Assembly (NCBI RefSeq): GCF_014358075.1
Contig: NZ_JACONT010000009.1
Span: 1-64,000 of the forward strand
Direction of reading: 5' to 3'
Source: Sphingomonas albertensis
GTDB lineage: Bacteria > Pseudomonadota > Alphaproteobacteria > Sphingomonadales > Sphingomonadaceae
Length of the DNA stretch: 64,000 nt
Shown here: in pieces, positions 61,048 through 64,000 of the stretch
Layout of the letters: every line of letters begins with the position of its first letter
Position numbering within the stretch: the first letter of the stretch is position 1
Notes under the pieces: generated by a model
Seen by the model: the letters and a program-made list of their open reading frames with translations, nothing else
Told to the model about the DNA's origin: nothing
Databases searched by the model: none
Program-made: the position numbers and the translations under genes

Positions 61048-62108
61048 ACTGCGCCGATCAGCAGGCGGTACCACCGCACGGGGCGCAAATGGCGAAACGA
61101 GATCTTCGCATCGATCGCCCGTGCGACATCCTCGCGATCGAAAGCCTGGTTCCAGTACCGGTTGGTATGGCGCAAGGCGATGCCCATCGTCGACGCCTGG
61201 ATATGGCGCCACCATCGCGGCGCGATGCCGCTGTCGAGCAAGGCATCCTGGAGCCGGGCCTGGCAGCGCAGGAAGCCCAGTTGGGTCTCCGGGCGCGAGG
61301 AAACGTTGGTATCGACGCGCGAGATCGCGAGCGGTGCCCGCAGCTGGACGAAGCGGTGATAGCGCGCGAGCCGCGTCATGAAGAAATAGTCTGCCGATGG
61401 ATAATCCGCGGCGCGGTACCCGCCGAGCGCCCGGATCACCTCGGTACGGACGATGAGCCCCAGGCCACTTCCGGCGAGGCTCCCGAAGAACATATGCGCA
61501 GGGGGCAGGCGGCGCGTCTTGCCAAGTCCGAAGCGGAACAGGTTGCGCAGCTTTTCCGCGCGGGACAGCGGCGCAGCGGGGTCACCCACGCCAGCACGCT
61601 GGTCGAGAAACCGCAGCGAGCACGCGACCGCGTCGATCGCCGGATCGGCGGACAGCGTCCGGCGCATCGTCGCGACGAAGACAGGGTCGAGCAGGTCGTC
61701 GTCGTTGAGGATCGTGACCCATTCGCCGCGTGCGAGCGACAGGCTCCTGTTCCAGTTGCCGAACAGCCCGGCGTTGATGGCATTGCCGTAATAGCGAAAG
61801 GCGATGTCGCGGAGCCCGGGCAGCGCGGCGAGCAGCCGGTCCGCATCGGCCGATCCGGGATCGTCCTCGACGATGACCAGTTCGACGCCGTCGAGATCGG
61901 TCTGGGCCAGCACGCTCGCCACGGTCTCTTCGAGCAAGCCGGGGCGTCGATACGTCGGGATGGCGATCGTGAGCGTCGGTTTCGGGCCCCGAGGATCGAT
62001 GCGCACCGTGCTTTCGAACAGGCATTCGCTGCTCAGTCCCGCGATCGGCGCATCGGGTTCGGGGCGCCAGACGAAACCGCCGTCGGCGTTCGGGGTGTCC
62101 CGGGTCAT
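61044..62108 (-). CDS. Family 2 glycosyltransferase
   Basis: A 354-residue GT-A enzyme: LTIAIPTYRRPGLLEETVAS, LVIVEDDPGSADADR, WVTILNDDDLLDP (the DxD metal motif is in NDDDLLD) and ADYPSADYFFMTRLA. The first 60 residues are an extension typical of exopolysaccharide GT2 enzymes. ATG 62108 overlaps the Wzx stop (ATGA) and its own stop overlaps the next start, so all four genes are translationally coupled. Donor unknown. Confidence 0.88.
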   Translation of the reverse strand: MTRDTPNADGGFVWRPEPDAPIAGLSSECLFESTVRIDPRGPKPTLTIAIPTYRRPGLLEETVASVLAQTDLDGVELVIVEDDPGSADADRLLAALPGLRDIAFRYYGNAINAGLFGNWNRSLSLARGEWVTILNDDDLLDPVFVATMRRTLSADPAIDAVACSLRFLDQRAGVGDPAAPLSRAEKLRNLFRFGLGKTRRLPPAHMFFGSLAGSGLGLIVRTEVIRALGGYRAADYPSADYFFMTRLARYHRFVQLRAPLAISRVDTNVSSRPETQLGFLRCQARLQDALLDSGIAPRWWRHIQASTMGIALRHTNRYWNQAFDREDVARAIDAKISFRHLRPVRWYRLLIGAV

Positions 62109-63463
62109 GTACGTGCGATCTCCCGCCAGGCCATCAATGGCCAGCGCCAGTTGTTGTAGGACAGCTGCACGATCCCCTGCCACAGGACGATCATCGTTAT
62201 CCCCGCGCCGCTCCAGCCGAACAGCGTCGCTCCGATCGCCACGGCTATGCCCGACAGCAAAGCGGGGCGGAGGAACGGCACGTTGTTGGCTGTGGTGATG
62301 AAGAAGGCGGCGTTCGAGTGAAATCCCTCCAGGAAGAGCACCACCGCCAGCAAGGCCAAGGTCAATGGCGCGAGCAGAGCGATATGGCTGCCGATCAGCG
62401 CCAGAAACGCAGGAACGGCGAACAGGATGACGGCCGCACCGGTCAGAAAGATTGCCGTGTAGAGCGCCATCGCGCCACCGAACTGGCGTCGCAGTCCGGG
62501 CCCGTCATGCGCAACCCGCGCTGCGATCAGTCGTGGCATCGCGACCTGCATCGGCAGCTGGGCGGCTGCGCATAGCGCCATCAGCAGCTGCACCGACAAG
62601 GCATAGGCGCCGCCTGCGACCACCCCGACGAAGCTCGAAATGGCGAACAGGCTGAAGCGCGTCATCAGGAATCCGCCGATCGCAACCGCGCCCATGCGCC
62701 CGGCATTGGGCCAGATCATGCTCAGCACCTCGCGTACCGCACGCGGATCGGCGGGGCGATCGGCATGGTCGCCCAATATGCCGCGCAGGAACCGGTGTGC
62801 GACCAGTCGCGCGAAAACTTGCGTGACGATCAACGTCACGCACAGGGCAATCAACCCGCCTCCCGCCACCAGGACCAGTATTCCCAGGATCGAGAAGGTT
62901 GCGCGGTTGGCGATGATGAAGAGATAGTTCTGCTCCACCCGACCGGATCCCATGAGGACCGGACTGATCCACAGGAAGGCGAGCGTCAGGGCGATGCTCA
63001 GGCACAGGATCAGCCAGGCGATCTGGACGGATCCCGTGGGTACGCCACCTGCGCGCGCCAGCGTCGTGGCGTAGGGCAGGCCGAATGCGAGCAGGAGCAC
63101 CAAGACGCCGATCGCCAGCAACCGATAGAAGCGATGGGCTGCAGCCACGGTTTCGGCAGCCAGACGGTAGTTGGGGGCCTGACCCTGCGGCACGACCTCG
63201 CCCAGTCCCGAGCGTTCGAGCTTCTTGGCGCCCGACAAGGCCAGCGCGATCGCCCGCGTGAAGCTTGGCTGAAATCCGAAATCGCAGACCATGGCGAGCG
63301 ACTGCACCGCCACGAAGATGTACCAGATGCCGATCGTCGGGGCCGACAAACGCGTCACCATGAAGGGGACCAGCAGCAAGGCCGACCCGTATTGGACGAT
63401 TTGTGCCGTGAGACCCACCGCGAGTGCGCGATGGCGAGAAGCCTGTCCAATCAACCAATGCAT
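62105..63463 (-). CDS. Wzx-type polysaccharide flippase
   Basis: A 452-residue MOP-superfamily protein with about 12-14 predicted helices (IVQYGSALLLVPFMVTRL, YRLLAIGVLVLLLAFGLPYA, VRTEVIR-free helices to the C-terminus). It flips lipid-linked repeat units across the inner membrane for Wzy-dependent polymerisation. ATG 63463 is taken because AGGCGA lies 6-7 nt upstream; ATG 63478 and TTG 63484 are also in frame. It is the first gene of a minus-strand operon with 4-bp overlaps throughout. Confidence 0.85.
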   Translation of the reverse strand: MHWLIGQASRHRALAVGLTAQIVQYGSALLLVPFMVTRLSAPTIGIWYIFVAVQSLAMVCDFGFQPSFTRAIALALSGAKKLERSGLGEVVPQGQAPNYRLAAETVAAAHRFYRLLAIGVLVLLLAFGLPYATTLARAGGVPTGSVQIAWLILCLSIALTLAFLWISPVLMGSGRVEQNYLFIIANRATFSILGILVLVAGGGLIALCVTLIVTQVFARLVAHRFLRGILGDHADRPADPRAVREVLSMIWPNAGRMGAVAIGGFLMTRFSLFAISSFVGVVAGGAYALSVQLLMALCAAAQLPMQVAMPRLIAARVAHDGPGLRRQFGGAMALYTAIFLTGAAVILFAVPAFLALIGSHIALLAPLTLALLAVVLFLEGFHSNAAFFITTANNVPFLRPALLSGIAVAIGATLFGWSGAGITMIVLWQGIVQLSYNNWRWPLMAWREIART

Positions 63464-63672
63464 TCGATCGCCTAGCATCGGCAAGGTTACGGTCGCAAGA
63501 CAGGCCGGCGGGTCATCGGTGCGGCCCCCATGCGGATCATCGATCGGAAGCGGGACTGCCCGCGGGCGAGCCCCGCCTCCTCAAATCACCGGGTTCTGCA
63601 TCGGCACAGACGAATGCCGCGCCGTGTGGGCGCGCGTCCGCCCGCCGGTTCACCTCGGCTGGTGCGTCGTCG

Positions 63673-64000
63673 TCACTGGCTCGCGAACCGGCCGACCTCG
63701 ACTTCGGCGATGCGGCGATACCGGTTGACGAACAGCTTTTGCGGATCGTGCCCGCGCGGGACGCGGTTGTCCTGGACACGGATATGCGCGAGCTGCTCCT
63801 CGGGCGTGGAACCGAGCTTTGTCGGCTGGCCGAGTATGATCGGGGTCGTCCGGTTCTCGGGCAGGAAGCGGTTTCCGGTCGCCGTCACGCGGCTGACATT
63901 ATAGCTGAATTCGATCCCGGCCTTTGCGAAACTGCGAATGTCGTTGTCACGGATGACGACGCCGCCCGTATCCCCGCCCATCGCGACGCCGATCGGCGTG
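63673..64000 (-). CDS. Right-handed beta-helix protein, C-terminal part (5' end outside window)
   Basis: The frame is open at the right window edge, so only about 108 C-terminal residues are visible. They show beta-helix coils (GGVVIRDNDIRSFAKAGIEF, VSRVTATGNRFLP) and a tail ending GRFASQ. Proteins of this fold in sphingan clusters include polysaccharide lyases such as GelR/SpsR, but the catalytic part is not in the window, so a lyase call is only a suggestion. It precedes the Wzx gene by about 200 bp, on the same strand. Confidence 0.65.
   Translation of the reverse strand, partial: TPIGVAMGGDTGGVVIRDNDIRSFAKAGIEFSYNVSRVTATGNRFLPENRTTPIILGQPTKLGSTPEEQLAHIRVQDNRVPRGHDPQKLFVNRYRRIAEVEVGRFASQ

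Noticed and set aside
1-64000. tRNA and rRNA genes
   Set aside because: I looked for conserved tRNA and rRNA sequence features by eye and saw none; a covariance-model scan would settle this.

Overview
The window is high-GC DNA whose gene families, codon use and neighbourhood fit an alphaproteobacterium of the order Sphingomonadales, most likely Sphingomonas. It looks like part of a plasmid or a chromid. The core 36.6-45 kb carries an RPA-type replication initiator (RepA) with 25-bp iterons, a second replication-associated helix-turn-helix protein, a ParA/ribbon-helix-helix partition pair, candidate centromere repeats and what remains of mobilization functions.

Layout. 0-3.3 kb: two SGNH-like proteins and a secreted S9 peptidase, all on minus. 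3.4-6.5 kb: an ABC exporter and a nucleotidyltransferase of the kind found with lasso peptides, ending in a perfect 44-bp palindrome. 7.1-11.8 kb: a type I secretion operon (TolC, ABC, HlyD). 12.0-18.4 kb: a 2110-aa RTX protein with Calx-beta repeats and an ExeM/NucH-like nuclease domain. 18.5-25 kb: a lower-GC, eroded stretch with an IS3 remnant, a stand-alone asparagine-synthetase-like enzyme behind a 49-codon peptide gene, a Crp-family regulator, a GGDEF protein and a TraA relaxase remnant. 25.1-32.1 kb: a 42-codon peptide gene and a 2257-aa serralysin-like RTX protease. 33.0-36.6 kb: lasso-type B1, C and B2 genes, divergent from an HPr-kinase-like gene. 36.7-45.7 kb: plasmid backbone. 45.9-64 kb: an exopolysaccharide cluster with a priming transferase, glycosyltransferases, Wza, a Wzc-type kinase, two Wzy-like proteins, Wzx, acyl- and acetyltransferases and an SGNH hydrolase.

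How the parts fit. The type I exporter probably secretes both giant RTX proteins, which share a C-terminal module of about 400 residues. The lasso genes form a system split over three places: exporter plus nucleotidyltransferase at 3.5-6.5 kb, candidate precursor at 25.1 kb, and maturation enzymes plus kinase at 33-36.6 kb. The precursor ends in serine, the residue that paeninodin-type HPr-like kinases phosphorylate.

The least expected items are the 42-aa candidate lasso precursor, the 49-aa peptide with its orphan cyclase-like partner, and a compact three-hairpin RNA gene beside the RepA iterons. All assignments come from reading sequence and motifs; no database search was run.
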